64,000 bases of DNA from Limnobacter parvus (GTDB taxonomy: Bacteria; Pseudomonadota; Gammaproteobacteria; Burkholderiales; Burkholderiaceae_B). Shown piece after piece: positions 31,045-41,754 of the stretch. The first letter of the stretch is position 1, and every line of letters begins with the position of its first letter. Made by a program: the position numbers and the translations under genes. Location: the NCBI RefSeq assembly GCF_024623725.1, contig NZ_JANKHG010000014.1, positions 186,001 through 250,000 of the forward strand. Direction: 5' to 3'. The notes under the pieces were generated by a model. That model did no database searches. It worked only from the letters and a program-made list of their open reading frames with translations, and was not told the origin of the DNA.

Positions 31045-31295
31045 CTCGTCAGCACCGGTTCAGCCAACTCGGCAGTGGATTTGCTTGGTCCGCACTTGAA
31101 GAAAACCGCCCCGTTTGAATTCATTCGCAGTGTGCGGCTGAAAGCCGACACCGAGACTCGGCCATGTTTTTTGCCGAGCTCGGTGAACAAGAATAAATTC
31201 AACAAGGGATCAAGCGGCTTTCAGTGCGGAGCAAGTAATACGCGACGAGGTGGCGAGAAGCGGTTTTCAGTGCGGAACAAGTGAACCACGACGAG
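31045..31295 (-). repeat. Element C: large branched palindrome, inverted relative to element B
   Basis: Pairings (plus-strand positions): CTCGTC 31045-31050 with GACGAG 31244-31249 or 31290-31295; 31084-31109 with 31214-31235 or 31260-31281 (CTTGGTCCGCACTTGAAG.. / GCGG(C/T)TTTCAGTGCGGA(G/A)CAAG); P1 31115-31126 with 31191-31202 (TTGAATTCATTC / GAATAAATTCAA). P3 is CGGCT-GAA-AGCCG (31135-31147). P2 is CCGAG..CGGC (31151-31162) with GCCG..CTCGG (31173-31183). In P1 the outer part differs from elements A and B on both sides while still pairing. The right arm exists in two copies 46 bp apart. Confidence 0.78.
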
Positions 31296-31324
31296 AGGGC
31301 TCAAGAAACCAACACAATGCGCAA

Positions 31325-32254
31325 TCACGCAACGGAATCGTTCAACGCCGCAAGTAACCGGGCTTCAGTCAAATCGTTGTTGCACAACTCAATAAACTTG
31401 TAGGCAAACGACCGCAAGTAATGCCCTTTGCGAATCGCAATGCTGGTGGTGTTCCAAGGCAAATCAGCCTCTACGTTCAGCACCGACAAGCCTGTGTCTT
31501 TCAAAGGGTTGTACGCCATGCTGGCAATAATACCCACGCCCAGCCCAAGCTCCACATAGGTTTTGATCACATCTGCATCCAGGGCAGAAATGGCCACATC
31601 CAGCGTCAACCCCAGTTTACTAAACGTCTCATCGATTTTTATTCGACCAGTAAAACCCTCTTGATAGGTCACAATCGGATATTCCGCCACATCTTGTAAA
31701 GTGGGCTCAGCAAGCCCAAGCAGTGGGTGCCCCTGCTGAACAATCACCTGGTGTTTCCATTGGTAATAAGGAAAAGAAACCAAATCATCCACATTGCCCA
31801 GCACCTCAGTGGCAATGCCAATGTCAGCTTGACCGTCCAATAACATTTGGGTAATTTCCTTTGGGCTGCCTTGGTGCATGCGCAAGTGTACTTTTGGAAA
31901 TGCCTTTTTAAATTCACCAACCACCGAAGGAAGGGAGTAGCGTGCCTGAGTGTGAGTGGTCACTACAGTAAGCTGCCCTTCGTCGCGGCTGCTGTATTGC
32001 TCAGCCAGGCTTTTGATGTTTTTTGCATCCAGCAACATGCGCTCAACCAACACCAGCAATTCCTTGCCGGGGTCGGTCAACCCCATCAGTCGCTTGCCTT
32101 TTCGAATGAACAGCTCCACGCCCAGCTCTTCTTCAAGATCGCGAATGTGCTTGGATACCCCCGGCTGTGAAGTGTACAAACTATTGGCCACTTCCGTCAG
32201 GTTGTAACCTTGCCGCACAGTTTCCCGAATAATTCGCAGCTGTTGAAAATTCAT
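31325..32254 (-). CDS. cysB: CysB-type LysR regulator of sulfur assimilation
   Basis: 309 residues. N-terminal winged helix ([40 protein letters not shown]) typical of CysB/Cbl, then the effector domain ([40 protein letters not shown]) that binds N-acetylserine or thiosulfate-type effectors. It activates sulfate uptake and reduction genes under sulfur limitation. Its ATG overlaps the cysA stop (ATGA), so it is the last gene of the sulfate uptake operon it is expected to control. Cbl is the main alternative name. Confidence 0.93.
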   Translation of the reverse strand: MNFQQLRIIRETVRQGYNLTEVANSLYTSQPGVSKHIRDLEEELGVELFIRKGKRLMGLTDPGKELLVLVERMLLDAKNIKSLAEQYSSRDEGQLTVVTTHTQARYSLPSVVGEFKKAFPKVHLRMHQGSPKEITQMLLDGQADIGIATEVLGNVDDLVSFPYYQWKHQVIVQQGHPLLGLAEPTLQDVAEYPIVTYQEGFTGRIKIDETFSKLGLTLDVAISALDADVIKTYVELGLGVGIIASMAYNPLKDTGLSVLNVEADLPWNTTSIAIRKGHYLRSFAYKFIELCNNDLTEARLLAALNDSVA

Positions 32255-33345
32255 GCTGTACCCACCGCATCAAATATTTTTAGTTGTCGAGCCGACAAAC
32301 GCACCAACTGACCTTCCTGTAAATTCAAATATGAGGCCCGCTCCGCACTGATTTCGACATCGAAGTGCTGGGTTGCCAGCAAATCGGTTGAATCAAGTTC
32401 AACCCGTGTATTCAATCCAAAACGCAACACTCTTACCACTTTGGCAGGCACGCCAAAAGTCGATTCAGAATCAGTGTGAATATCAATTTCATGCGGCCGT
32501 GCAAATGCAAGAACATCCGCCCCCGGCAACACCGCACCGCCATGATTCAACACAGTTCCGGCATGTGCAAGGTTCGATTCGCCCACATGCACGCCCCCCT
32601 CCATGTGCCGTCCCTTGAACAAGTTCACGGAACCCAAAAAGCCATACACAAAAGGCGTAGCCGGGTGTTGATACACTTCCTCTGGCGTACCAATTTGCTC
32701 AACATTGCCTTGGTTCATCAACACCACTCGGTCCGCAACTTCCAATGCTTCCTCTTGATCGTGTGTTACAAAAATAGAGGTGATGTGCAATTCATCGTGC
32801 AGCTTACGAAGCCAGCGGCGCAGTTCTTTTCTAACCTTGGCATCCAATGCGCCGAAGGGTTCGTCCAGTAACAAAACCTTGGGTTCTACAGCCAATGCAC
32901 GGGCCAATGCGATTCGCTGGCGCTGACCGCCACTCAGTTGTGATGGAAAACGGTCTGCCAACCAATCCAGTTGGACCAGTTTTAGAAGACTGTGCACTTT
33001 GTCTGCAATTTCAGCCTTGCTTGCCCGCTCGCTGCGTGGCTTCATTCGCATGCCAAATGCAACGTTGTCGAATACAGTCATGTGCTTGAACAGGGCATAG
33101 TGCTGAAACACGAACCCCACATTTCGGTCACGGACATGGGTATCGGATGTGTCTTCACCATCCAGAATCACTGTGCCAGCGTCGGCCCGTTCAAGACCCG
33201 CAATAATGCGCAGCAAAGTGGTTTTACCGCAGCCCGAGGGGCCCAATAAGGCCACCAGTTCGCCGCTGTTAAAGTCCAGGCTGACATTGTTCAAGGCTTG
33301 AAATTCGCCAAACTGTTTCTGAATATTTTTAACTTGAATGCTCAC
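32251..33345 (-). CDS. cysA: Sulfate/thiosulfate ABC transporter ATPase
   Basis: 364 residues. Walker A GPSGCGKT (35-42), Q-loop [22 protein letters not shown], signature [16 protein letters not shown], Walker [17 protein letters not shown] and the His switch [18 protein letters not shown]-terminal TOBE-like regulatory region follows (about 240-360). Energises sulfate import with CysT and CysW. Sits 31 bases after cysW and overlaps cysB. Confidence 0.97.
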   Translation of the reverse strand: MSIQVKNIQKQFGEFQALNNVSLDFNSGELVALLGPSGCGKTTLLRIIAGLERADAGTVILDGEDTSDTHVRDRNVGFVFQHYALFKHMTVFDNVAFGMRMKPRSERASKAEIADKVHSLLKLVQLDWLADRFPSQLSGGQRQRIALARALAVEPKVLLLDEPFGALDAKVRKELRRWLRKLHDELHITSIFVTHDQEEALEVADRVVLMNQGNVEQIGTPEEVYQHPATPFVYGFLGSVNLFKGRHMEGGVHVGESNLAHAGTVLNHGGAVLPGADVLAFARPHEIDIHTDSESTFGVPAKVVRVLRFGLNTRVELDSTDLLATQHFDVEISAERASYLNLQEGQLVRLSARQLKIFDAVGTA

Positions 33346-33376
33346 GATAATTCCCTAATTTCGATCGCCAGAATGC

Positions 33377-34258
33377 TTAATGCACACCTTGTTGAGAAGC
33401 CTGATGTTCAACCCAGGTTTTGATGCCTAAAGTAACTAAAGCCAAGAAAGCAAGAATTGACGCCACCGCAAATGCAGCTGAAAACTGGTATTCGTTGTAC
33501 AAAATTTCAACATGCAGCGGCAAAGTGTTTGTTTCGCCCCGAATGTGGCCCGAGACAACCGACACAGCGCCAAATTCGCCCATGGCGCGCGCATTACACA
33601 AAATAACGCCGTACAACAAACCCCATTTGATGTTGGGCAAAGTGACATGCCAAAAGGTCTGCCAACCCCTGGCACCAAGCACCACAGCCGCCTCTTCTTC
33701 CTCTTTGCCTTGTGCTTCCATCAATGGGATCAACTCGCGGGCAATGAAAGGAAAGGTCACAAACACGGTGGCCAGTACAATGCCTGGTACTGCAAAAATA
33801 ATTCGAATTTCGTATTCCACAAGCAAGGGTGCAAACCAGCCCTGTGCGCCAAACAACAGCACGTACACCAAACCTGCAATCACCGGGCTGACTGAAAAAG
33901 GCAAGTCAATCAAAGTGATCAACACGTGTTTTCCGCGAAACTCAAACTTGGCGATTGCCCAGGCCGCTGCCACGCCAAACACCAGGTTCAGCGGCACAGC
34001 AATGGCTGCTGCCAGCAAAGTAAGCTTTAGTGCGTACACGGCGTCAGGTTCTCTCAGCGCCTCCAGGTACACGCCCACGCCCTGTCTAAAAGCCTCCACA
34101 AATACCGCAATCAATGGCGTCAACAAGAAGAACCCAAAAAAGGCCACACCGGTGATGATCAAACCCCACTTTACCCACGTCGATTCACGCGTGGCCGATG
34201 AGCTTTGTAGTTTTTCCGCTCGAGAGGTGTGAATGTGCAATGCAACTGAACCCGACAT
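33377..34258 (-). CDS. cysW: Sulfate ABC transporter permease CysW
   Basis: About 293 residues; the start is the ATG overlapping the cysT stop (TAATG). Six hydrophobic helices. The permease EAA-type loop contains [20 protein letters not shown] then [28 protein letters not shown], the CysW signature. Pairs with CysT in the membrane and docks CysA. Confidence 0.96.
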   Translation of the reverse strand: MSGSVALHIHTSRAEKLQSSSATRESTWVKWGLIITGVAFFGFFLLTPLIAVFVEAFRQGVGVYLEALREPDAVYALKLTLLAAAIAVPLNLVFGVAAAWAIAKFEFRGKHVLITLIDLPFSVSPVIAGLVYVLLFGAQGWFAPLLVEYEIRIIFAVPGIVLATVFVTFPFIARELIPLMEAQGKEEEEAAVVLGARGWQTFWHVTLPNIKWGLLYGVILCNARAMGEFGAVSVVSGHIRGETNTLPLHVEILYNEYQFSAAFAVASILAFLALVTLGIKTWVEHQASQQGVH

Positions 34259-35097
34259 TATTGAGTTCTCCCGGTGCGTTTGGCGGTCCACGCTTGCAAG
34301 CCGTTGATGGCCAGCAACAGAATGAATGAAATGATCAGCATGACGGATGCAATCGCAGTTGCACCCGCATAGTCGTACTGCTCCAGTTTGGTGATGATCA
34401 TGAGCGGTGTAATTTCAGACACGTAAGGAATATTGCCTGCAATAAAAATAACCGATCCGTACTCGCCCACCGCGCGAGCAAAGGCCAGCGCAAAACCGGT
34501 TAACAAGGCTGGAAATACGATAGGCAAAATAACGTGAAAGAAAGTTTGAAAACGGTTCGCACCCAGACTGCTGGCGGCCTCTTCCAGTTCACTTTCCATG
34601 TCTTCCAATACGGGCTGCACAGTGCGTACAACAAATGGCAAACCAATAAACACCAAAGCCACCAGAATTCCAGCGGGTGCAAATGCCACTTTCATGCCCA
34701 TAGGCTCCAGATATTGCCCAATCCAGCCGTTGCCGGCATAAAGTGCTGTCAATGAAATGCCTGCCACAGCGGTAGGCAAGGCAAAAGGCAAATCAATCAA
34801 AGCATCAACAATCTTTCGACCCGGAAACGTGTAGCGCACCAAAACCCAGGCCAACAAAAGACCAAACACTGCATTGATACAGGCTGCAAGAAGGGAAATA
34901 CCAAAAGACACGCGATACGTGGCCATGACCCGGGGGTCAGTCACAGTTGCCCAAAACTCGGCGAAACTTAACTCGAAAGTCTTGATGAACACTGCAGACA
35001 AGGGAATCAAAATAATCAGACACAAGTACGTGACTGCAAAACCCAAGGTAAGCCGAAAGCCAGGCAAGACACGTTTTGTTGAATAAGACGAAGCCAC
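34258..35097 (-). CDS. cysT: Sulfate ABC transporter permease CysT
   Basis: 279 residues (also called CysU). Six helices. The loop contains [20 protein letters not shown] followed by [27 protein letters not shown], typical of CysT. Located between sbp and cysW, with a TAATG junction to cysW. The 130-base gap to sbp could hold an internal hairpin or promoter, but I see no clear one. Confidence 0.96.
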   Translation of the reverse strand: MASSYSTKRVLPGFRLTLGFAVTYLCLIILIPLSAVFIKTFELSFAEFWATVTDPRVMATYRVSFGISLLAACINAVFGLLLAWVLVRYTFPGRKIVDALIDLPFALPTAVAGISLTALYAGNGWIGQYLEPMGMKVAFAPAGILVALVFIGLPFVVRTVQPVLEDMESELEEAASSLGANRFQTFFHVILPIVFPALLTGFALAFARAVGEYGSVIFIAGNIPYVSEITPLMIITKLEQYDYAGATAIASVMLIISFILLLAINGLQAWTAKRTGRTQ

Positions 35098-35227
35098 AAT
35101 TAACCTTGTTGAAATGTAAGCCAGCAGTCTATTAGAGTGCGCGCGCGGACCGAACGATTAAAAAATTGGATCGATATAAGAAAAACTTATGAGCGCGCTT
35201 GCCCGCTGGCAAAAAAATCACAAGCAA

Positions 35228-36235
35228 TTAACGCTTGAAAATTTGATCGAACACGCCACCATCTTCAAAGTGGGTTCTTTGGGCTTTTTGCCAACCACCA
35301 AATGTGTCGTCGATGGTAAATAACTTCACCTTTGGAAAGCGGTTTAACAACGCCTTGTCGCTAAGCAGTTCGGGCTTATTGGGGCGGTAGTAATTGGCAG
35401 CGGCAATTTGCTGGCCAACCGGTGAATACAGGTAATCCAAATAAGCCTGCGCAACCTTGGTGGTGCCCTTTTTGTCGGCGTTGCCCTTTACCAAAGCAAC
35501 AGGAGGCTCAGCCAAAATGGAAACTGACGGAACAACAATTTCGAACTTGTCTTTGCCCAATTCATTGATCGCCAGAAACGCTTCGTTTTCCCAGGAAATA
35601 AACATGTCACCTATATTTCTTTGCACAAATGTATTGGTGGAACCACGCGCACCGGAATCGAGTACCGGTACATTTTTGTACAAGGTGGTTACAAAATCCT
35701 TTGCCTTGGCCTCTGTACCGCCCGGCTTTTTCAGGGCATAACCCCACGCAGCCAGGTAATTCCAGCGCGCGCCGCCCGATGTTTTGGGGTTGGGCGTGAT
35801 CACCTGAATGCCAGGCTTAACCAAGTCGTCCCAGTCCTTGATATTTTTTGGGTTGCCCTTTCGAACCAGAAACACAATAGTGGAAGTGTAAGGCGAGCTG
35901 TTGTGGGCCAGCTTTTTCTGCCAATCTGCAGGAATTTTGCCGGTTTTATCAGCAATCGCGTCAATGTCGTAAGCAAGTGCCAAGGTCACTACATCAGCTT
36001 GTAAACCATCAATGACTGACCGTGCCTGTTTGCCTGCGCCACCGTGGCTTTGTTTGATCGTTACGGTTTCGCCGGTTTTCTCTTTCCAGTGTTTGGCAAA
36101 TGCGGGGTTGAATTCCTGATACAACTCTCGAGTGGGGTCGTAAGACACATTCAGTAACTCGACGTTCGCAAAAGCCGTCGATGATATGGCCAAGGCCGTG
36201 ACCAGGCCCAGAGTTTTCTTGATCAATAAGTGCAT
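35228..36235 (-). CDS. sbp: Periplasmic sulfate-binding protein
   Basis: 335 residues, signal peptide (about 1-23, ending STAFA). Mature protein has [56 protein letters not shown] and the [20 protein letters not shown] signature of Sbp/CysP. It delivers sulfate or thiosulfate to CysTWA. First gene of the operon. The 196-base region upstream should hold the CysB-dependent promoter, though no individual site can be assigned confidently. Confidence 0.96.
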   Translation of the reverse strand: MHLLIKKTLGLVTALAISSTAFANVELLNVSYDPTRELYQEFNPAFAKHWKEKTGETVTIKQSHGGAGKQARSVIDGLQADVVTLALAYDIDAIADKTGKIPADWQKKLAHNSSPYTSTIVFLVRKGNPKNIKDWDDLVKPGIQVITPNPKTSGGARWNYLAAWGYALKKPGGTEAKAKDFVTTLYKNVPVLDSGARGSTNTFVQRNIGDMFISWENEAFLAINELGKDKFEIVVPSVSILAEPPVALVKGNADKKGTTKVAQAYLDYLYSPVGQQIAAANYYRPNKPELLSDKALLNRFPKVKLFTIDDTFGGWQKAQRTHFEDGGVFDQIFKR

Positions 36236-36431
36236 TTTGAAATCCTTGTGATTGTGCGTGAAGTTGACGCCATCATAGGGAAAGGGTTCTTGACCGTGAA
36301 CGAAGAAAAACTTCTTTGCTTATCACATTCTTGAACACAAGCCCGCACTTGATCAGATGCATCCCGCGAATTGAACTTTAAGCAGCTGGCCTACACACAG
36401 AGCAGTAGCAAACTTATACACGCAGGGAACA

Positions 36432-39104
36432 ATGATTCAAGGCAGCGGCGAGACGCCACCCAATACCCAAAGGGTTGACAACAGCATTCACAGCAACTCA
36501 CCGGCCCACGCCGAGCGAATCCACCTTGCAAACCTAAGCCCCGAGGCACTGTGTGAACACCTGTTGAATCAGGTTACACACCCTGATTTCTCAGCAATAA
36601 GAAGCGAAAAAAAAGCAGCGTACCCAGAACTAACTTACATGCAGATCCAAGACCGCGTGCTGGAGGATTTTCAACAACATGTAGCACACCGCGAATTGGC
36701 CAGCGCCATGGTCAGCACCATTCGCACTTTGGCCGACCTGTTTCCAAACCCGGCCGATCAGCAGGCCATTTATTTGTCACTCAACAAAATACTGGAGCGC
36801 AGCGGCTTAACCGGTTTATCCACTGCGAGTTTCAACGGCTTTGGCAGACAGACGGTAAGCGTGCTCGAATTAACTTGTTTGCGTTTGAAACAATTGGCCC
36901 ATCTTGCAAACTTCACCCGGCTTAACCCAGACAAAGTGAAAGGCCAAAATCCAATCGGCATTCTTCAAGACGCGCTAAGGAACATCGCCGAAGAGGCCAA
37001 ATACTGCGCCCCTGGCTTAATCCAGAAAACTGAAAATATTATTGTGGATGTAAAAATGCGGCTGTTTCCACCTTCCTTGGACAAGGTGGTTCAAACTTTA
37101 CGAACAAAAATTTGCCGGCAGCTTATTCGCGATTTTTGTGATCAAACCTATTCGCATGAACAAACGTATGAAAATTCTGAAGTTCATTACGTGGCTGCTT
37201 GGCAAAACAAAATTCGCAGCACACAGAGTAATTATTCCTTCTTGCCCGAAGTGGACGATCTGTACGCGCCCAACCTGACCGAGGAAACCGACATCGACAC
37301 ACAGATGGAAACACTTGTGAAAAAGCTGGACAAACACGCCTGCCTTTCTGAAGTTTTCATCGACATCGGACTTGAAACGCTCAACGAGTTGAGAAGCACG
37401 CTGGGCTCTAAAGGCAATGATCTGTCTCAATATTATTCCCAGTTTTCCGACGCTGTTCGCGCACTCAATACGCTATACCAAAACCTAAAAGAATCTGATT
37501 TCATTGATTTTGCTAGTGACGCCATTACGCCAAAGTTAACCAGCAGACCTGATCTTTCAGCAACTCGCCTGCTGTCAAACCACTTGGCAGCGGATTTTAA
37601 ACCAGCAGTGATTTCACAGGCTGAACATGCCACAGTATTAAATCACGAACGGTTGTACTGGACTGGCTCGGCAGAACCCCAACGTGGCGAACTGATTTCC
37701 CGGGTATCGCTGGAAGACCTTGGCGATACATTTCTTTCTAATGTATTGAATTCCCCCAATGATCAAGGCCATGCACATGCCGAGTTGCTGGTTGAAACAA
37801 TTCATCACGCCGATTCAGAAAGTGTTGAGAAATTCGCCAATTCAAATCTCGGCAAACAATTTGGGTTACAACACTCGCTGAAGGCTGCCCCTGAGGGCTA
37901 CACCGACAGAAACCGCATTCGGCTTGTTCTAGCGATGGCCATGTTTTCTCGCCAAGACAACGCCGTAACCCAAGCAAACCATTTCACGCGGTTTGGACTT
38001 GGTCGAGAGGACTGTTTGAAAGCCTTGGCTGTTGAAAACGCTTCACTTTCTTTACACGACCCACAGGCAGTGAAACACTTGATTGCTGACTTTACGAAAC
38101 AGGATCGATCCGGATGGCAGCTTGTTTTCGATGCGATTGAGTGGAACCACTGCGAAATCATGGAGGGCCTGCTGATCGAATTGACACGCGCTGGTAGGCT
38201 GCCGGCTTCAGGCCGAGGTATGCACCCGGAGACCACATCGCATGCCGTACGCAACAATAAAATGAGGTCGGCTGCAGCCATGCTAAAGCACACAGGCCAT
38301 TTGAATACCCGCTCAACGGAATTTGGGCATATTCTGCACCACTTGGTTTACAACGGCGACCTTGCGGGCGTTCGTTATGTATTGGCGAATGGTACCAACC
38401 CAGATGTGAAAGCAACAACCTATCGCGGCAAAGTGTCTGCACTTCGCCTTGCGATAGAACGCGACAAGATCGACGTTGTTCGCGAGCTAGTGAATTGCGG
38501 GGCGAACCTGCAAGAGACCTGGAAAAGTCCAATCAACACTGAAATGAACCCTTTACGGTATGCCGAGCTTTCAGGCAAACACCAAATTGCAATCTTGCTG
38601 AAACAGGAACAACCGGGCCTTGCCTTAACGCTAAATAATCGTGATACAGACGAACTGATTTGTGCGATTGAAGGAGAAAATTACTTAGGCGCAGCGCAGC
38701 AACTGTATGTTCAACGCATGCTTGACCGTCATTTCTACAAGGGAAAAACTATCTTGCATTTGGCAGCTATCAAAGGCGACGTTCTGGCAATTCGTTACGC
38801 GGCTGCGCGCGGTGCAAACCTTGAAGGCAAATCATCAAGTCTTACCCTAAGTAAAACCCCCTTGATTCATGCGATTAAACATGGTCATGTTGACGCAGTC
38901 AGGGAATTGCTGGGGCATGGTGCCAATCCCAATGCCAAAATCGGGAATAGGAAGGCGATTGATTACGCTGTAACAAGGGGAAACAACACAATCATCAACC
39001 TGATCTATGCCGCGGTTGAACAAAACATGCGCAATCAATTGCGGGCAGAAAGGCGCGTAGCAAATGGTGAATTTCCAGATGACCCACCAAATATATTGGG
39101 TTAG
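36432..39104 (+). CDS. Large ankyrin-repeat protein of unknown function
   Basis: 890 residues, no signal peptide or membrane segment, with a plausible SD (CAGGGAA) before the ATG. Residues about 1-580 are helical and unlike any family I recognise (LADLFPNPADQQAIYLSLNK, LDKHACLSEVFIDIGLETLN). The C-terminal third (about 600-870) holds ankyrin-type repeats (HLVYNGDLAGVRYVLANGTNP, HLAAIKGDVLAIRYAAARGA, HAIKHGHVDAVRELLGHGANP, DYAVTRGN). Ankyrin repeats bind proteins. The size and the N-terminus with no close resemblance to housekeeping families resemble secreted effectors, but nothing here proves secretion. The gene stands alone and converges with an EamA permease. Confidence 0.8.
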   Translation: MIQGSGETPPNTQRVDNSIHSNSPAHAERIHLANLSPEALCEHLLNQVTHPDFSAIRSEKKAAYPELTYMQIQDRVLEDFQQHVAHRELASAMVSTIRTLADLFPNPADQQAIYLSLNKILERSGLTGLSTASFNGFGRQTVSVLELTCLRLKQLAHLANFTRLNPDKVKGQNPIGILQDALRNIAEEAKYCAPGLIQKTENIIVDVKMRLFPPSLDKVVQTLRTKICRQLIRDFCDQTYSHEQTYENSEVHYVAAWQNKIRSTQSNYSFLPEVDDLYAPNLTEETDIDTQMETLVKKLDKHACLSEVFIDIGLETLNELRSTLGSKGNDLSQYYSQFSDAVRALNTLYQNLKESDFIDFASDAITPKLTSRPDLSATRLLSNHLAADFKPAVISQAEHATVLNHERLYWTGSAEPQRGELISRVSLEDLGDTFLSNVLNSPNDQGHAHAELLVETIHHADSESVEKFANSNLGKQFGLQHSLKAAPEGYTDRNRIRLVLAMAMFSRQDNAVTQANHFTRFGLGREDCLKALAVENASLSLHDPQAVKHLIADFTKQDRSGWQLVFDAIEWNHCEIMEGLLIELTRAGRLPASGRGMHPETTSHAVRNNKMRSAAAMLKHTGHLNTRSTEFGHILHHLVYNGDLAGVRYVLANGTNPDVKATTYRGKVSALRLAIERDKIDVVRELVNCGANLQETWKSPINTEMNPLRYAELSGKHQIAILLKQEQPGLALTLNNRDTDELICAIEGENYLGAAQQLYVQRMLDRHFYKGKTILHLAAIKGDVLAIRYAAARGANLEGKSSSLTLSKTPLIHAIKHGHVDAVRELLGHGANPNAKIGNRKAIDYAVTRGNNTIINLIYAAVEQNMRNQLRAERRVANGEFPDDPPNILG

Positions 39105-40009
39105 GGCAGCACTTTTTTTCGCCCAGGCACCAGAATCACAGCCATCGCTCCAAGGATCAACAACAGTGCGGCAAAGTCAGGCCAGTGCGGCACTTCGCCC
39201 AGGAAGAAGCTGCCCGACATCACGCCCACCACAGGAATGATCATGATCGACAAACTCGACACCACAGGCGGCAGCGACTTCGCAAGACTGAACCACGCCA
39301 CCTGGCAAAAGGCGAACACCCCGAAAGCGTTGTAGAAAATTGGCCACCATTGCGACCAACCTTGCGGCGGCCCGACATCAGCACCTTCAAACCAGAAGCC
39401 TGCCAAACCCATGGCCACAATAGTGGCTGGCATCATTGCATGTGTGAAAGTAAGGGCATGCAAACCAGTGGGGTAGTGGCGAATCAAGGTGGTGCCAAAA
39501 CCCCAGCATGCTGCGGCAATCAACATTAAAATTACGCCCAAGGGGCTGCCCGCAATGGCGGCAAATTCAGATGAAAGCAGCAACATGGCCGCCACCATGG
39601 CCAGGCTTAAGCCAATCCAGCCGCGCCGGCCAACCGGGTGCGCAAACATCAGGCCCGACAACACAGCCCACACCGGCATGGTGTAGCCCAGAATTGCTGC
39701 CCGGCCAGAACTTAATTCCTTCACAGCCAGAATACAAAATAAATGCCAGCCAATCATATTGGGAATACACAGCAGCGCCAACCTGCCCCACATTTCACGC
39801 GGCACCTTCAGTGAAATTTTCATTTGCCGCGCCACCACCCACATGGCCACCATGCCAAACACCATGCACAGGGTGCGGAAATGCAAGGGCGGGTATTGCG
39901 TAACCGCGTACTTCATCACGGGCCAATTCATGCCCCAAATGGCAGTAATTCCGAGTAGTAACTGAATCTGAGGTAGGGTTAATTTTGCAGCTGGCACGGG
40001 GGTAAACAA
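39101..40009 (-). CDS. EamA-domain DMT family transporter
   Basis: 302 residues, ten predicted helices in two EamA halves. The N-terminal half begins LGITAIWGMNWPVMKYAVTQ and has PPLHFRTLCMVFGMVAMW. The second half contains SPLGVILMLIAAACWGFGTT and ends FLGEVPHWPDFAALLLILGA. Drug/metabolite exporters of this type export amino acids or metabolites; substrate cannot be assigned. Overlaps the ankyrin gene tail-to-tail by 4 bases. Confidence 0.88.
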   Translation of the reverse strand: MFTPVPAAKLTLPQIQLLLGITAIWGMNWPVMKYAVTQYPPLHFRTLCMVFGMVAMWVVARQMKISLKVPREMWGRLALLCIPNMIGWHLFCILAVKELSSGRAAILGYTMPVWAVLSGLMFAHPVGRRGWIGLSLAMVAAMLLLSSEFAAIAGSPLGVILMLIAAACWGFGTTLIRHYPTGLHALTFTHAMMPATIVAMGLAGFWFEGADVGPPQGWSQWWPIFYNAFGVFAFCQVAWFSLAKSLPPVVSSLSIMIIPVVGVMSGSFFLGEVPHWPDFAALLLILGAMAVILVPGRKKVLP

Positions 40010-40113
40010 TCATTGGGCAAGGCGCCCCAGTGTAGTGCATCGACCCGGCATTTCCCCTAGGGGCTTGCCCTGATCCTGTACAATACGTGCTAATTCAACA
40101 GCACAAACGCGCA

Positions 40114-40974
40114 ATGGCCAGCAACCGTTTTTCTCAGTTCAGCAGCTTTCCACAACGCCTCTCGCACAGCTGGCAGCACAGCAATTCAATGCTGTGCGTG
40201 GGCCTGGACCCCGACATTGCACGCATGCCCGAAGGCTACGGTACAAGCCCCGCTGAAATTGAACGCTTCTGCATGGAAATTATTAAGGCCACTGCGGAAT
40301 TTGCCAGTTCCTTCAAACCGCAGATTGCCTATTTTGCAGCCAACCGGGCTGAAGCTGCGCTTGAAAATATTCTGGCTTACGCCAATGAAATAGCGCCCCA
40401 TGCCACCACCATTCTGGACGCCAAGCGTGGCGACATTGGGGCCACCGCCAAGCAATACGCAATTGAAGCGTTCGAGCGTTACCAGGCCGACAGCGTTACT
40501 TTAAGCCCCTACATGGGCAGCGATTCAGTTCAGCCCTACCACGCTTACCCTGATCGCGGCTTGTTCCTGTTGTGCCGTACATCCAACCCCGGTGGCAACG
40601 ACCTGCAGTTTCTAAACACCGAAAAATCCGAACCGCTGTACCAAACCGTGGCCCGGCTTGCCACCAGCACCTGGAACCCGCACCAGCAAGTGGGCTTGGT
40701 TGTAGGGGCAACCTACCCCGAAGAGATTAAAACAGTGCGAGGTATTGTGGGCGACGCCCCGCTTCTTGTGCCAGGCATTGGCGCACAGGGCGGCGACCTG
40801 TTGAACACCGTGAAAAACGGCTTGTGCACACAAGGCTGGGGCTTGTTGATTAATTCATCGCGCGCCATTTTGTACGCCAGCAGCAAGGCCGATTTTGCCA
40901 GCGCCGCAGCCCTTGAAGCGCGAAACACCCGTGACGCCATACAAGCTGCCAAAGCGGCGGCGGTTTCAGGCTAA
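40114..40974 (+). CDS. pyrF: Orotidine 5'-phosphate decarboxylase (type 2)
   Basis: About 286 residues from the ATG giving MASNRFSQF; an in-frame upstream start is possible but lacks an SD. Makes UMP, the last step of pyrimidine synthesis. Has LCVGLDPDIARMP, FKPQIAYFAA, the catalytic LDAKRGDIGATAKQYA (Lys104) and LLVPGIGAQGGDL. Length and motifs are those of the longer type 2 PyrF found in many Burkholderiales. Confidence 0.96.
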   Translation: MASNRFSQFSSFPQRLSHSWQHSNSMLCVGLDPDIARMPEGYGTSPAEIERFCMEIIKATAEFASSFKPQIAYFAANRAEAALENILAYANEIAPHATTILDAKRGDIGATAKQYAIEAFERYQADSVTLSPYMGSDSVQPYHAYPDRGLFLLCRTSNPGGNDLQFLNTEKSEPLYQTVARLATSTWNPHQQVGLVVGATYPEEIKTVRGIVGDAPLLVPGIGAQGGDLLNTVKNGLCTQGWGLLINSSRAILYASSKADFASAAALEARNTRDAIQAAKAAAVSG

Positions 40975-41048
40975 AATCGAAGCAACAAACACAATTCAAG
41001 TGCAAGTAAAAAGAGCCGAACAGGCCAGCAAGCACCGAGGAGACAAGG

Positions 41049-41741
41049 ATGAAAATACTTCTGGCCGAAGACGACAGCCTGTTGTCGGAAGGTTTGTCGC
41101 AATCGCTGCGGCAGGCAGGCTACGCCGTCGACTGCATGTTCAAGGGCAGTGACGCCGACACCGCACTGACCACCATGAACTACGACATTTTGATACTCGA
41201 CCTGGGCCTGCCCAAAATGAGTGGTCTGGAAGTGCTACGCCGCCTTCGCGCGCGCAACAACAAAATGCCTGTACTTATTTTGACGGCTGCCGACAGTGTC
41301 GAACAACGGGTGCAAGGATTGGACGCGGGTGCCGACGACTACATGGCCAAGCCTTTCGACCTGAAAGAACTGGAAGCCCGCGTGCGTGCACTGGCCCGAC
41401 GCGGCACCGGTGGCGGAGCAAGCATTTGGAAACACGGTCCACTTACTTTCGACCAAGTGGGTCGCATTGCCTACATCAACGATGACATGCTTGACCTTTC
41501 TGCACGGGAAGTGGGGCTGCTGGAAGTTCTGCTACAGCGCGTGGGCCGATTGGTCAGCAAAGAACAGTTCGTTGATCATTTGTGCGAATGGGGCGAGGAA
41601 GTCAGCAACAACGCCATTGAAGTTTACATTCACCGCCTGCGCAAGAAAATTGAAGTCAACGGTGTTCGAATTGCCACGGTGCGCGGCTTGGGTTATTGCC
41701 TGGAAAAATTTGTTGAGAAAGAAGCAGCACCCAATGTGTAA
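41049..41741 (+). CDS. OmpR/PhoB-family response regulator (QseB/TctD-like)
   Basis: 230 residues. Receiver domain (1-115) with the acidic pair Glu7-Asp8, phosphoacceptor Asp51 in LILDLGLPKMSG and Lys in YMAKPFDLKELEARV. C-terminal winged helix (about 130-222) with LSAREVGLLEVLLQR, SNNAIEVYIHRLRKKIE and IATVRGLGYCLE. Paired with the kinase that follows after 13 bases. It resembles the QseB/PmrA/TctD group; the signal is unknown. Confidence 0.93.
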   Translation: MKILLAEDDSLLSEGLSQSLRQAGYAVDCMFKGSDADTALTTMNYDILILDLGLPKMSGLEVLRRLRARNNKMPVLILTAADSVEQRVQGLDAGADDYMAKPFDLKELEARVRALARRGTGGGASIWKHGPLTFDQVGRIAYINDDMLDLSAREVGLLEVLLQRVGRLVSKEQFVDHLCEWGEEVSNNAIEVYIHRLRKKIEVNGVRIATVRGLGYCLEKFVEKEAAPNV

Positions 41742-41754
41742 AGTGAGCGACTAG

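Noticed and set aside
30733-31205. Open frames across elements B and C on both strands
   Set aside because: They contain the tandem 29-bp repeat and palindrome arms; both strands are equally open, which is a property of the repeat, not of genes.
33420-34232. Open frame of 270 codons antisense to cysW
   Set aside because: Opposite-strand shadow; cysW has all family motifs and the operon order.
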